Program-made: the position numbers and the translations under genes | Assembly (NCBI RefSeq): GCF_037392515.1 | Contig: NC_090291.1 | Span: forward strand, 28,506,001 to 28,570,000 | Length of the DNA stretch: 64,000 nt | From: Haliotis asinina | Taxonomy: Eukaryota; Mollusca; Gastropoda; Lepetellida; Haliotidae | Direction: 5' to 3' | Part shown: positions 51,732 to 64,000 of the stretch, in pieces | Position numbering within the stretch: position 1 is the stretch's first letter | How the letters are laid out: each line of letters begins with the position of its first letter | Notes under the pieces: model-generated | Seen by the model: only the letters and a program-made list of their open reading frames with translations | What the model was told of the DNA's origin: nothing | Database searches by the model: none

Positions 51732-54700
51732 CTATCGGGTTGCGTCCGATGAGCGGTTTTCTGCTGGCGTGCTTGACCTTGACCCTGACAGAGAGTTAGC
51801 TGCCGAGGCTGCTGATGCAACAGACGTCACAGATGCAGTTGGGCTGGGTTCGGGCTGTTGAGGGCTCTTAGGTGTGGATGTGGATTCCATGTCGGGGATC
51901 TTGCCAGGTGGGCCGTCGCCCCGCTCTCGATTACTCGCCTTCCTCTGGTCACGGGCTTCAGCGATGCTGACCACTTGGGCTTTTCCACACACATGATGAT
52001 GACTCTCCCAGTCTTTGTGCTGGCAGAATGAGCCGCAGTAGCGGGCAATGTTGCAGCCACTACATGTTTCGCTGGCCTTACGACCACAGTTCCAACAACT
52101 CTGTAATGCAAAGAAAATCACCATAAACATATATACATACTGCCCTCACATGGTTCTAATGAAGGAAGGGGTACAGTGTTAAAGTGTTCTCATTACGCCG
52201 ATGATTCAAGTGTATAATGTGTAAAGACCATCGGTGTCCCCCTTCATGTTATTGCTTCAAACAGTGTCAAACATGCAATCAGAATTATCCATGTCCCCAT
52301 GTTTCAGTCACTGGTAGTGATGTTCATAAAGGTGAACGAACACACATTATTAATACAGTGTTGACACAAAATATTCTTTTCAATATATGGAAATATTCTC
52401 TCTCAACTAACCTCACTACTCTCCTCTTGGTGGTTGATTGAGGCTGCAACCTCCTCTTGGGTCTTTTTTTTAACATCTGACAACTGACGATCCATCTTCG
52501 TTCGTTCAATAGTAACCATCTCCGTGGCCTTTTGTTCAGCTGTTGTCACGGCTTTTTGCAGTTCCAGCATTGCTTGTCTCTTGACCTCATTCACAGCTTC
52601 TTCTGAAGCAATCATCGGTATGAAGCCAATAAGTCAAGGGGAGACAACTCTCTATCAAGCATTTTCATAAATGCTCTCTCACTTTACAACATGGTATTAT
52701 AAACATAAATGTTCATTTTTGAGACTGTTGCAAATAATATATCCACCTAACCATATTTCATTTCTGAATCTTCAATTCTCCCTGTATTATAGTATTAGTT
52801 GTGGGTATGTACTGAAAGGAGTGTAACCTACCTGCCCTTCGCCTGACCTCAGTGACCCGGTCCTCCGTCTGTCTCATTGTGTATGCCATCATGTCACTTG
52901 TACGTTTCTTCACATCCTGGTCCATACCCTCTGCATGGCGCCGCATCCACACAGACAGTTCCTCACGGTCGCGCAAACTCCTCTCCTGGAGAACTGACAG
53001 TGCTCTCTTTGTCTTATCCACCATCCCGATGATACAGTTGAGCATCTGTACAGAACAAAAAAATATCATCAGCAAGTTATCTACACTCTTTCAGTATTAA
53101 GTCCATATAAATAAATATTTAATCTCAATAAGCCATCTCTACTTACAGTTTCTACATATAGCAGTAAGTATGTGAAATATCATCTCCAGTAAATACTGTT
53201 ATCCCGGCTCATGTGAGAATGTTGAGTTCTGATTTGGTACACATGCTATATAATAGCACGTACACCCGACAAAAGTCATATTATCCCTCAGTGGCAAAAG
53301 TGACTAAAGTGTGCATTGCCAAGCCTTTAGTAATGTGCGTTGCACTGAGGTCAGCATGGCATCAAGGAAACGTTTTGCCCCAACAACTGAAGATTTAGTA
53401 AAAACATTCTGCTATATAATGTGTTATCACATCATATTCTCGGGAAATATGAGGTTTTATCAGACACTCGACATGATGTGATAACTTACATTATAAGTAT
53501 TTTATTGTAAATATAACATTTCTACTTACAGTTTCTACATGTCTCCAGTCATCATCAAGACGTTCCAATGGGTCAAATGGCTCATTTCTTTGGTAACCAG
53601 CTGAAAAATGTCAAATAAAATTTGAAAACTAAAATATTAACTATGTACATAGAGCTAAAAGGTACCCTGATACACATATTCTTTTAAACATAATCATTTT
53701 TATTTTCATTTTCATTCCAGAATTGAATTATTTTAATCTATTCAATATTAAAATATTAGTTTTAATTACATTTCACTTACCATATCCTGTGTAATGTCTG
53801 TCTCTTTCCCTCTCTCGCTCCATGCGTTCTCTGTCCATGCGTTCCCTCTCGATGCGTTCTCGCTCGCGAATTTCTCGTGATATGCTGATGTCCTCCAGCC
53901 TGATTGGTCCCCCTGTGTTGAGGTTAAGGGACCCGTTGGGGCTGATCCGACTACCCCCCATGGGACTCATTGGATGATGCCTCTTGGCTGGGTGCATTGA
54001 GTCCATATGAGATGCATCCACACCATTTTCTTTGGGTCTGTAAGACACAAGATTTCCAATAAAAAAATAATCTTTATATGCTTCAGAGATTCTGTGAGAA
54101 TCTTTAGTTACTTCAGTGAGTTAGGGGTGGTGGAGTAGCCTTATTGCTAAGCATTCACACATCACTATGAAGGTCCATAGGGAACAAACAAATATTAAGT
54201 CTCTCAGGAAGGAAGGAAAGTAAAACTTTCCAAAATAGGCACTACTGGTTTAGAGTAGCAGAGAAATTCCTTTAACTATTGAGAAGTAATTACCTGTCTG
54301 GTGATCTGCGTTTGCCATTTTCGTTCATGTCCGAGGTGATGGAGTCCGTGGATTCTAGTGGGGAGTGAGCTGGATCAAACACGATGTGTTCATTCTGAGC
54401 GAGATACTGTTGAGGTGTGGTCTTTGCCATCCGTGCACAGTGGAGCAACTCCCTCTGTAGGAGAGGCAGGTTAGCCTGTAAGGAAGATAACTCTCTTATA
54501 ATTGTTGACAACTTGCTAATCAGAGTTTGAACATGGTCTTAAATTACCATTAGCTGTTCTTTCTGGAGCATATTACAGGGTCTCGACTGGTGTACTGGTA
54601 GTTAGAAATCTATTTCTTCCATGTCATTCCTTACCTTGAGAAATGGAATAACAAAGGGTCGGAGGGGGAAGTTTGTCGCTTCCTGCAATTTCGCATGGAA

Positions 54701-57700
54701 TTCTTCAATGGAAAGATGGGAGTTCTGAAAAAGAATTAGTACGGATGACTACATCAGAAAAACAAATGCACTAACATTGATACAAACAGAAACCTCATTT
54801 TACATGTCTAACTGATAATGGAAGACAGAAGATCTTTTTTCTTTTCAAAATCAGATTTAGATCTTGTGCGCAAAACCCTAGCCTGATAACTTCAAACGGC
54901 AGCCTTATGACCATCTTGATAACAAAATAACTTGCAAATCGAAGCAGGGGAAATCATTTGCCAAAATCCCAGAAACAGAGTTCTAAGAGCCAAGAACTAG
55001 TTGGAAAGCAAAAGCCAAAGTTCATGTCAACGTTAGAAATGAAGTTAGCCTCCAACTCACCACAAGTCCAAGGACCAGCATGCGCACTCTCTCACCAATC
55101 TCTGGGGAGATATCGGAACCAAACTGCTGAAGCGTTGTGAGGAACCGCTTCAGCTTGCTGAGTTGTCTGGCACCACACGCAGGGGGGAGCTGCTGGCACA
55201 TGGAGGAATTGGTCATCGATGGCGGCGATGGTGTGCGACCGTTGATGCTACTCAGAGGTGAATGAGAACCATTCAAGCCTGTAAAATACAAGTCTATATC
55301 TGTCAAAATACATCACATATAAACTGTAACAAATCTGTCCATTTTGAAGAAATTTGTTTCATTTATATGCAATGAATCCGGTTATTATGAACTTAAGATA
55401 ATCATCCACTCCACATCTTATATCAAGAACCCATTTAGATTTGTAAAATGTATGATGCTATATCATTATGTCTTCTAAAATATTCATGTGAAAAAATAAG
55501 GCTCCCGTAAAAGAGTTGAATTTCAAATTAACTTCATTTTTAATTTAGAGTAATAATATTACACAATTTAATATTCAATCATATTTTGTTCTTAAACCTT
55601 AATGAGTGAACACATCAATTCTTTTTTGGAAAACAGATAATTCTTCCCATAATGAATTATTCATAATACATATATTTCAGGACAAATGAGCTAATAATAA
55701 CTGTAATAAAGGCATGACTAGTGACAGAGTCATTGTAGTCTGACTGTGCACTACAACAGAGTGTGTTTCAAGGACTGAAGGGAATAAAACCCTGTGTTAT
55801 ATGGAAATGTTTAGCTACGCCATGAAAGTGTCACGTCATCGCAAGGCATATCATGTTATTTACTTAGCAGCAGGCTTTAATCTCACCTGCTTTGTCAAGG
55901 TGTGCAAACTAATTTCCTGGGACAAGGCTAGCTTCTGCTATCTTTATACATCAACCACCTGTTTGTGTGCCATATCATGACCTTTCTGTAAACTGACCAC
56001 ATGTGACTTGGACAATAACTGGATGACATTTGTCTGTGTGGAATGAAAATGATTCAAACCACGTAGATGTGTGATATTGGCATGTGTGATGTTATGGACA
56101 TTAAGAAATATGAACTTTAAATATGATAAAATAAATACTGTGAGACAATTTTGTATGGTGTATATAAGTGACACAGCACTGTTTAGGAAACTAAGGCTCG
56201 ATACTGTCAGCTATGTCACAGAGACAGACTATTGATGTATGGAACTGTTGACAGCTGTCACACTTACATGCCATAAACAACTGTGCTAAGAACATGATAC
56301 TCCCAACCATATGTCATGAACAAACTATTGATGTTTGGCTTTAAACAATACGGGTTGACAATAAACTTCTGCAGGAATGTCTAAACAGCTGCATGACTTT
56401 TTAGCCACAGAGAAAATCTTGTAGGCAGTGATGCCAACTACAGCTTATCATATACAATGTGTAACACAAAACAATACATGCATGAAATGAACATGGTAGG
56501 AACAGTATGTAATACAATGATCATGAGATGAACACATCATGAACAATGTGTTATTCAATGATCGTGAAATAAACATGTTGTGAAGAATGTGTGATACAAT
56601 GACTGTGAAACGAACATGTTATGAACAATGTGTGGTACAAAATGATATAATGAACATGAAATGAACATGCTATGAACAATGTGTGATACAACAAAAGTGA
56701 AATGAACATGCTATCAACAATATGTGTGATAAAGCCTGCCACTATCAGCTGGGGGATGTTATATATACTATGTGTGTGTGGCACTGCAGGATAATGTCAG
56801 CTGGGTGATATGAACATGTAATTAACAATTTATGCCATGGCACAATACAGCCAGGTGGGTGATATCAACATGTTATCAGCATACCTGATGCGGTGCTACC
56901 ACTTGATATTGGCCGTGTGATTGGCGGAATGGATGCCATGGAGCTGACGGCTGGTGAACTTGTTGTTTGTGTCACACCTTTTGATTCCGGAGAGTCAGGC
57001 ATGATACTATCTCTATAATCTGAAACGAAAAACCACATATGAATATATTTAGAAAAAAAACAAGCATATTACCATCACAAAAACATTAAGACATCAGCTG
57101 CTGATATGAAGGAAAATGTTCTTCTTTTTCTAAAATAATCTAAGCGTCTTATGATATGGTAGACGAGGAACTTCGGTCCATCTGGATGAAGATTCCATTT
57201 TGCCTTTGCAAGTATGCTGCACAAGTGTAGAAGAAAAAACTCACTGTGACAAAGACTTGATAAAGCCAAGAAATCAACATGAAATCAACATGAAATGGCC
57301 CTATGAAGCAAGGTCTACCTGGATTCTGCCATAGATCAACCCCTAGCAGTGCAATACTAATGGCGATGAGGTGACTCTGTTGCAACACACTGAAATATTG
57401 ATACGATGAATGCGTAGACGGAAATCTTAGCCACATAACTCCTAGTAATGTCACATATAAAAAAAACATTGACGACAAAAGGTCATGAATTACAACTATA
57501 AAATATTAATTAGTCTTTACTGCCGTGGGAAAACAGAAAATTTTCACAAACAATTCTTTTCTAATCTGAAACTGATTCCTGTGATATTAAACTGATTTGA
57601 ACTGACGGCCTGAATTAAAAACCATATGATGAAAGTACAACTGTCAGCTGAAGAACATTTCCACCATAGATGAAATATATTCTCAACAATTGTATACCGC

Positions 57701-60700
57701 AAACTGAACAGGATAAAAAGGTAATTAAAAATTTAATCAAGACTATCTTATCAAATTAATTTTAAAAATCAAAATATTGCCCCCAAAAATTATGTTAGTG
57801 TAAATCCTAAATCTTGCCATGAAAGAACAGTGAATTCTAAAAAATATTCCATTTCAAATGATGAATGATTGGCGGGCCTAACACCAACATCCAGTGTCAA
57901 AAACACTTTAGATCTGAAACTGACACACGCCATGATGAAAGAGACCAATTTTGAAACTGATGTAAAAAATCAAATGCACAAATCTTCAACACTGGAAATT
58001 TTGAATGCTAGAAATTCATCAACAAACACCTCAAATTATAAAAAATTCTATCATTTTCATCAAACTGAAAAATCAACTTCTATGCGCCAGATAACAAATG
58101 TACAGCTGAAAACTGCCAGGAAAGGATAGATGAAATCACAAGTCAATAAAATACATCACCACTCTTGACAGTACATCAAAATCATTTGGAAAAATAATTA
58201 AACAAAATCATAAACCCAAATGATGAATGTCAGATACCCATAAAAAGATACTTGATACAAATTTGAAATTGACATCACCATTGCTGAAATGTACATGAAA
58301 ATGTCCCTACTCTGAGTCTGTTCATCCACTCCCATGGCGAGCTGTCTCTGAAATGCCTACCACTGGCTGCCGGTCTTTGTTATGATGTAGCAGCACTAAC
58401 AGCTGAACATGTGTTACGGGTCTGTTGTTAAACCACCAGATGACCACCACTGCCCATCGCCAGCTGGCCTCCAGTCTCCCACCAGCCAGCCTCGTTATAG
58501 AGCTCATACCTCATTATAACGCTAAGTGCCCTAAAACACTTCCCTTTGTAAAACAAGTGGGGCCAATTGTAATTGTGCTTGAATGAACACAATACGCCTT
58601 GTTACGCCTTGTTGCATTCCCTGAATATCAACTGGGCTCGGTGATAAAAGTCATGTTAATGGCCAAATTGTCGACTACAATAATCAATATTTGAACTTTT
58701 ATGACAAATGTCACTTGCATTCCTGCTGTGTTGTATTTCAGTCTGTCAACATGTTACAGTTACTGGGTTCTACCTTCTGAATTCCCAAACATTTCACACC
58801 ACTCTTACTAAAAATGCCATGCAACATCTCAGACTTATACATTAGAACAAAATCTGTAAAACCTACAATAAGATTAAATTCATTTGTAATGAAACCTGAC
58901 ATCCTTTTCACAACTCAGTGTTAAACCTCATATTTGAGTGCTGAGCCATAGACATAACAAGCACCAGATTAAGATGCAGATCTTGTATTGTCAAATAGAA
59001 CAAACATGCAGCAGATTGCTATAAATGACACACCTCCTTCCCTGTTAATTATCACATCAATTACCAGGGAACCAGCTCAGCCCTAGGGCACAGTTGTCTT
59101 GTATAAGGGCCATGCTGCTGCCATTATATACCCCTATCCCGTAGATTTAACCTTTTTCAGTATAACCTTCTGGAGACAATAATTAGCCCAAATGTTGCTT
59201 TGATGTAGCAGACATAATCCTTGCATGAGGGCATTAATTTGAACAGATTTGCTTGCCACGGAACACATTGGAACAGAAGTACTAATGGCCAAGCCATAGT
59301 GTCAACGATTGGGGGATATTATTCTAAACCCTTACATGCTGATTAGATGAATTGTAAATATTTTCTTCATTTTACATAAACTGCCATGATACTGGTTCCC
59401 GCTGTAACATATCAGTTTAAAATGGAAAAACATCAGATGTTTACAACCCTGTTTGGTAGAAGCAGACATCATATTTGGAATGATATATTTGTTAGTATTT
59501 TCGCAAGACAGGCAGAAGCTACATATCTGTTTCTTTCCTACAGCTATATCTACAGATCAGATATATATTTTACAGTCAAAGGATTCTGGCACCTATCTGC
59601 AATGTAGCTGTGTAAAACTAAATTAGATTTGTTGCAAATTTAGACTTCAATTCACTAAAATGTTTGTGAAAATAATATGAACAATAAATGTTGACAGGCA
59701 AATATTATGAAAGATCTTTAACAAAATCCATTGCAAGAATAATATCTATTTACTAAAATACAGTTTACACTAAATAGTTTACTGATCAAAAACAAACAAA
59801 CCAGAAACAGTTCCAGTGAACATTACAATTCTCAAAACAAAAACTGACCAAACTGAATGAAGCTCCCGTAAATGACCTTTCTCTAAATTTTAGGCAAATC
59901 ACAGTGACAGTATGGGGGATACGAAAAGCAGAATCCACCAACTCCCCAATCCACTCCTGGTAGGTGAACATGCCCGCTGCTGTACTTGTGGGTAGAGTAT
60001 AGAAAGTAGTGAGTATTCAGTAGAGGGTAAAGAGTAGAGTTTGGCAGTGAAACCAGCCCACACATTATCCAACTAATATTTCCTGACACTGGAATGTATA
60101 TTTGTTATTTCTTTCTGGGTGAACTAGATCCCTCTGACACTGTGCAAATTGAAGCCAGAAACCACATGCTCTTGTTTACTAGGAAATATTCTGCCTGTAA
60201 AACTGATTTTTTAACATAAACCATGACTGCATGTTAATTACAAGTAACAGGTCTAAGGGAGCTGGATTCTATTATGTTGTTGCTAAATCAGTCTGACAAC
60301 TGGTTCACTGAATCATTATGTTGTTTGGCAGATGGGCCCCTTAACCTGATCCCTAGCCATGTATCATTTTTGTCAACAAGAAATTTATACTCAGTGTAAT
60401 CCTCACTGACAATAATTTTATGTACTGAAAAGTGTTTCCAGAATCACTTTGGCTTAGTTATTTACACATATTATTTTACAAGGAACAAGTCTCACCTTTT
60501 CGCATCCCAAAAATAATCATTCAAGTAGTCAAGTAGCCTGTACGGCTATCCCAGTACGTTTCTAGTGCCCCAACACTGATGCACACAGTCCAGTCTGAGA
60601 CAGATGCTTTGCGTCAGACACACAACATTTCAATCATAGAATCATCACTTCCACCAGCGAATCTTTTCATTAATGGAACAGACTGAATAGCATCCTCTGG

Positions 60701-62387
60701 CGACTGTCTCCGGAATAGATAGCTGATTTCACTAATCTGTTTGTATAATAAATATCCAGCAATTGTGTCGTGGAAGAGCCAAGCAGCCAGCAGCAGTACA
60801 ATACATCTGCTTGTGTGCGTCTGCTATTTGCGTCTGCTATTGTGCGTCTGCTACTGTACAAATGTTACAAACACTATGAGGATGATCCAAATTCAATGGA
60901 ATATGAAGGCTGGATGACAATCCTGCTGTAGCCTGGTTACTGGGAAATACTGGAGCTTCAACTAGGTGATAAAGATGGGAGTGCTGACGACAAAAGATGT
61001 GACTGCCAAGGCAAACGGTGACTGAATGACCCAGAGGCAGCCAATCACTTCCTCATTCCAGCCTTGCTACCAGGCCTCACTGGAACAATCACAGACTGCC
61101 TGTACCAACCTGGCAAGTAGGTTCTCACGAGCATCAGCTGGGACTCCTCACTAAGCAGTGCTGGTCAGGTGTGGAGGATTGGAGCAACGAAGCGTGACAC
61201 AGACACACAGACGGACATGCGACGATAGCTACAGCACAATGTAAGTGCTGGCTCTGACACAGCCCAACAACAGCTGATTGACTGACACAGCCTCACTCTG
61301 GTGTCTCCCTCATCCTCGTAAGCATCCCGTCATACCAGCATCGGTGAAAACACAGCATCGGCAACACACTTCTTGTCGACACCCCCCGATTCGGCTGAAT
61401 TACAGACAGCATTTATCACTACCAGTATCTTTTCAAGTTAATTGGGTGATTTCTCTGATCAGAGGCCAGTTACAATAGGACGCAGTTGCCAAGACTGCAG
61501 TACAGTGAAGACTCTATCCAGGATCGAAGCGGGCCCTTTAACAAAAGGCTGACGGCCAGACCGGCTTGCTCATACTTAGTGGCAGTGCAGGTGGGGTCTT
61601 GTACCAAGGCAATGTGTTACATGGGAGGAAATCTCCATCGCAGATGTGGCCAACAAGATTGCCTCAGCACACGCCGATCTCTACACAAATTGTACATTTT
61701 TTGTTTGTTTTTGTGGCATGGGTTTAGGAAGCAGGTTGCAGTAGAGCCTGATTTTGGGAAAATTTCCATTTTTGACAGAAGACTAGTGTGAAACTGTGTC
61801 AAGGTGTGTGACATGTTGTTGGTTTGCACGCACCATAAAGAGAGTGAGGGATGGGGGATATAACTGACCCAAGCATGTAAATACTTGAGTATAATTGCTG
61901 TGGCAGGTTTCAGCACATGTTGTATATTAAAAAAATATGATCTCCGCCCATCACATCATAGCATGCAGTGTTCACATTGAAATGATCAATGTCATAAACT
62001 TAACAAATGTATTCAAATATTTAAAAATATTCAAATATAATAATGCCTGATTTTAATAATAAATTAAATCTCAAAAAGACAAAAAACACAAAGTAAAACT
62101 TTCTACTGCCAACACCCTTAAACATAATATATTTTGTATTTCTGTTCATGATAAAAACCATTCAAAGAAGCTCATAAATCTGAACCTTTTTATTCACCAA
62201 TATAAAAAATGACCTTATTGAAAAATATATTTCAAAGATTATCCAAGAACCAAAATCAGAGAAAGAAAGATGTTTAGATTTCAACTTTGTTTAAATTTGA
62301 GTTTGCCCTGATCACTTCCTTCTTACCTTTCCCTGAGATGAGCCAGTTGGGACACACAAGGGCTGGTGGGGTATCAAACTGCAACAT
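51732..62387 (-). CDS. CBFA2T/RUNX1T1 (ETO/MTG, Nervy) family transcriptional co-repressor
   Basis: Nuclear scaffold that brings HDAC and NCoR/SMRT complexes to DNA-bound factors. Exons on the minus strand, all GT-AG with consistent phase: 62387-62327, 57019-56885, 55278-55061, 54724-54635, 54475-54294, 54037-53781, 53600-53530, 53045-52832, 52602-52412, 52100-51732. About 594 codons (vertebrate members ~570-650). Domains: MPDSP near residue 27; NHR1/TAFH ~95-190 ([20 protein letters not shown] ... [14 protein letters not shown]); a basic/acidic Arg-Glu run ~281-308; NHR2 ~323-375 ([20 protein letters not shown]), the tetramer helix; NHR3 ~410-460 ([19 protein letters not shown]); MYND 474-510 with all Cys/His ligands (CWNC, CSGC, CGSFC, H-x3-C). 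The Ser/Thr/Ala-rich tail ends at TGA 51734-51732. I leave the symbol blank because invertebrates have one pre-duplication homologue of the three vertebrate genes. The first exon ([20 protein letters not shown]) is assigned from its donor GGGAAAG|gtaaga and matching phase. Upstream Mets at 62471, or starting at the MPDSP Met (57002), are alternatives. Confidence 0.93.
52166..52262 (+). mobile_element. SINE (family A) remnant in an intron of the CBFA2T-like gene
   Basis: 'gggtacagtgttaaagtgtt', 'cgatgattcaagtgtataat' and 'ggtgtcccccttcatgttat' match the SINE head and body at low identity. A further head fragment lies at about 54123-54180. Confidence 0.55.
56460..56740. repeat. ~45-bp degenerate minisatellite in intron 2 of the CBFA2T-like gene
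   Basis: About six units built on 'gaaatgaacatgctatgaac' plus 'aatgtgtgatacaatga', moderately diverged. Open frames crossing it carry no domain. Confidence 0.8.
57020..62326 (-). other. Large first intron of the CBFA2T-like gene
   Basis: 5.3 kb without another exon I can support. It is AT-rich with short unconserved frames. Between 60815 and 60855 'tgcgtctgctat' is repeated about three times. Long first introns of regulatory genes often hold enhancers, but I see no specific element. Confidence 0.6.
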
Positions 62388-64000
62388 CTTCACGTCCGCA
62401 TATATCCAATAGCAAGAATTGCAAAAATGGTAACATCCACACAACAGTCTTACAAAAGACTCAAGTCCCAAGTTCCAAGATGCTGATTTTCAAAAATGTC
62501 CAGGATTGGTAAAATCCAAAGCCATCCAACACAAAGCGGAAAAATGACAAACTTTACTCAAAGAATAAAAGTTTCTTTAAGATTCAGAAAGTGTTCCAAG
62601 ACAACACAAGTGTTTCCACAGGAAGATCCCGTAGCGAACATGCGCTTATCACACAATCTTATCACACCAGCAGAGGCGCCAATATTCAGAAAGCTGGTAC
62701 AGACCTCAACTATATATGTCTGCTCTCTTTGAGGTTGTCAACTCGTCTGGTAAAACCCGTGAATATTACTGGCGTGTGGGGCATTCCCACAAGGCATCAG
62801 GAGAGGTGCCGAAAACCACTACCACCTGTTGGGCTCCATGGAACCTGGCGGAGAAACGGCTGGCAGACATTATCTTCCCCAGCTGAGTATGGTTAGGGGG
62901 CGGGGCAAACTTTGGGGTGGCAGAGAGAAACCGCAGGTAGAAAGGCGCATGGACTCATCACATGGTTAGCTTTAATGGATTTACAAACATGTTAAAAAAC
63001 TGATGAAATACCACTGATATCAGATCTGTTATATCAGTAGGCACATTGTGCGCTCAGTGTGAGTACCAAACTGAGTTGTTAATGGTGATATTAATGGCCC
63101 TGTAACAGTTGAAATGCTTTTAAGATACAAATCTTGTTGTAGAATTAAGAACATATTTTATGGCTTACACAATTCAACAATTCATTTGTATATGTAAAAA
63201 GTCATGCATCGTGGACTGTGTTCCATGATCTTTACAGCTTTTACAAATGCCGTGACCCTGACGCACATCCAGAAGCTATTTGTTTTAAGTCTGTATCTAT
63301 ACCCAGAGACATAACCCTGACAGTTCTTAATTCCAAAGTATGCTTTCCAAAGAGATTTACAACTTAATCTTGAAACATTCAACTGGAATATAACCATAAA
63401 GGTATTAAATCAACAATAGGGAGTGGGGATTTTTTTCAATATTGCAGTCATTTTACAAGGTATGTTCAATAATGTTCAATAACTTCATGTATTTAAACCA
63501 TTAGGAGAAATGAAACAAAGTCTTTAGCACAGGAGAATCTGTCTAATCCACAACACCGTATCTTACAATTCAAAACATCTAAGTTTTTATCCAATTGCCT
63601 GCCAATATTGATGCTCTAGTATAGAACGATTTTCCTCTACAATATGCTGCTCAAATTAAAGCATTTATTGAAATTTGATTATTATCCCAAAGTTGCAGAA
63701 AGAACATTACAGTTTACTGGAAAAATTAATGTAAGCATTTAGAATCTGAAGATAGAGTGACTTTGATGAAACTGAACATGCCGATAATAAAATAATATAT
63801 GAATTACCAAATATCATGTGATATAATCTTTGTAAAACTGGTTCAAAAACATGAATTACATGACTTCAATTTACAAAGCACAGGAAACATTCATTGAAAA
63901 AACAGTTTATCTGTTTAATACACACTGAAGCATTTTGAACGTGATAGAATCAATTAATACTGAGCTGTTACTGGTAAGAAACATCTGATAATGCTTACTA
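62388..64000 (-). promoter_or_regulatory. Upstream flank / possible 5' UTR and promoter of the CBFA2T-like gene
   Basis: Immediately upstream (minus strand) of the first coding exon. 62600-62950 is more GC-rich than its surroundings and contains short gene-like frames but no recognisable protein. No TATA box or other element could be assigned. 63000-64000 is AT-rich and featureless to me. Confidence 0.3.

Overview
Eukaryotic, almost certainly animal, nuclear DNA. Two intron-rich genes with GT-AG introns converge tail to tail, and the rest is repeats and transposons. I infer an abalone-like marine gastropod (Haliotis or a relative). The basis is a dispersed tRNA-headed SINE ending in (CACT)n, with a recurrent 'tttacgccgc...gcaatattcc' tail, and a second ~250-bp dispersed family sharing that tail. 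I recognise both from abalone sequence but could not search them.

Layout. 1-20470: no convincing host gene. It holds a 454-bp tandem duplication with TG microsatellites, minisatellites (42-bp, 39-bp, a 2-kb array of 18-bp units, 60-bp, 21-bp), SINEs, fold-back elements, a broken family-B DNA polymerase relic of Polinton/adintovirus type (about 13.95-15.3 kb, minus) and a frameshifted Tc1-type transposase (17350-18342, minus). 20471-47220, plus: COG7, subunit 7 of the conserved oligomeric Golgi complex. I traced 23 coding exons with matching phases and a candidate tiny first exon, about 756 codons. Its introns hold an intact mariner, an intact Tc1-like element, a TTAA-flanked element, a 2.3-kb long-TIR element, a hAT-like MITE and several SINEs. 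51732-62387, minus: a CBFA2T/RUNX1T1 (ETO/MTG, Drosophila Nervy) co-repressor homologue. I traced 10 coding exons, about 594 codons, with NHR1/TAFH, NHR2, NHR3 and MYND all present. 62388-64000: its upstream flank.

Most unusual observation: in COG7 several introns contain repeats made from the gene's own exon-intron junctions. The last ~25 nt of exon 5 plus its splice donor are repeated about 48 times (42-bp unit) in intron 5. The end of exon 17 plus its donor is repeated about 20 times (32-bp unit) in intron 17. Exon 9 and exon 19 ends recur in the following introns. The acceptor and start of exon 14 occur three times in a row, and intron 12 opens with six donor-like sites in about 190 bp. 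The gene therefore carries arrays of duplicate splice sites. In intron 5 the first extra donors would lengthen the protein in exact 14-residue steps without shifting frame.

The two genes are functionally unrelated (Golgi vesicle tethering versus transcriptional co-repression). Nothing suggests an operon.
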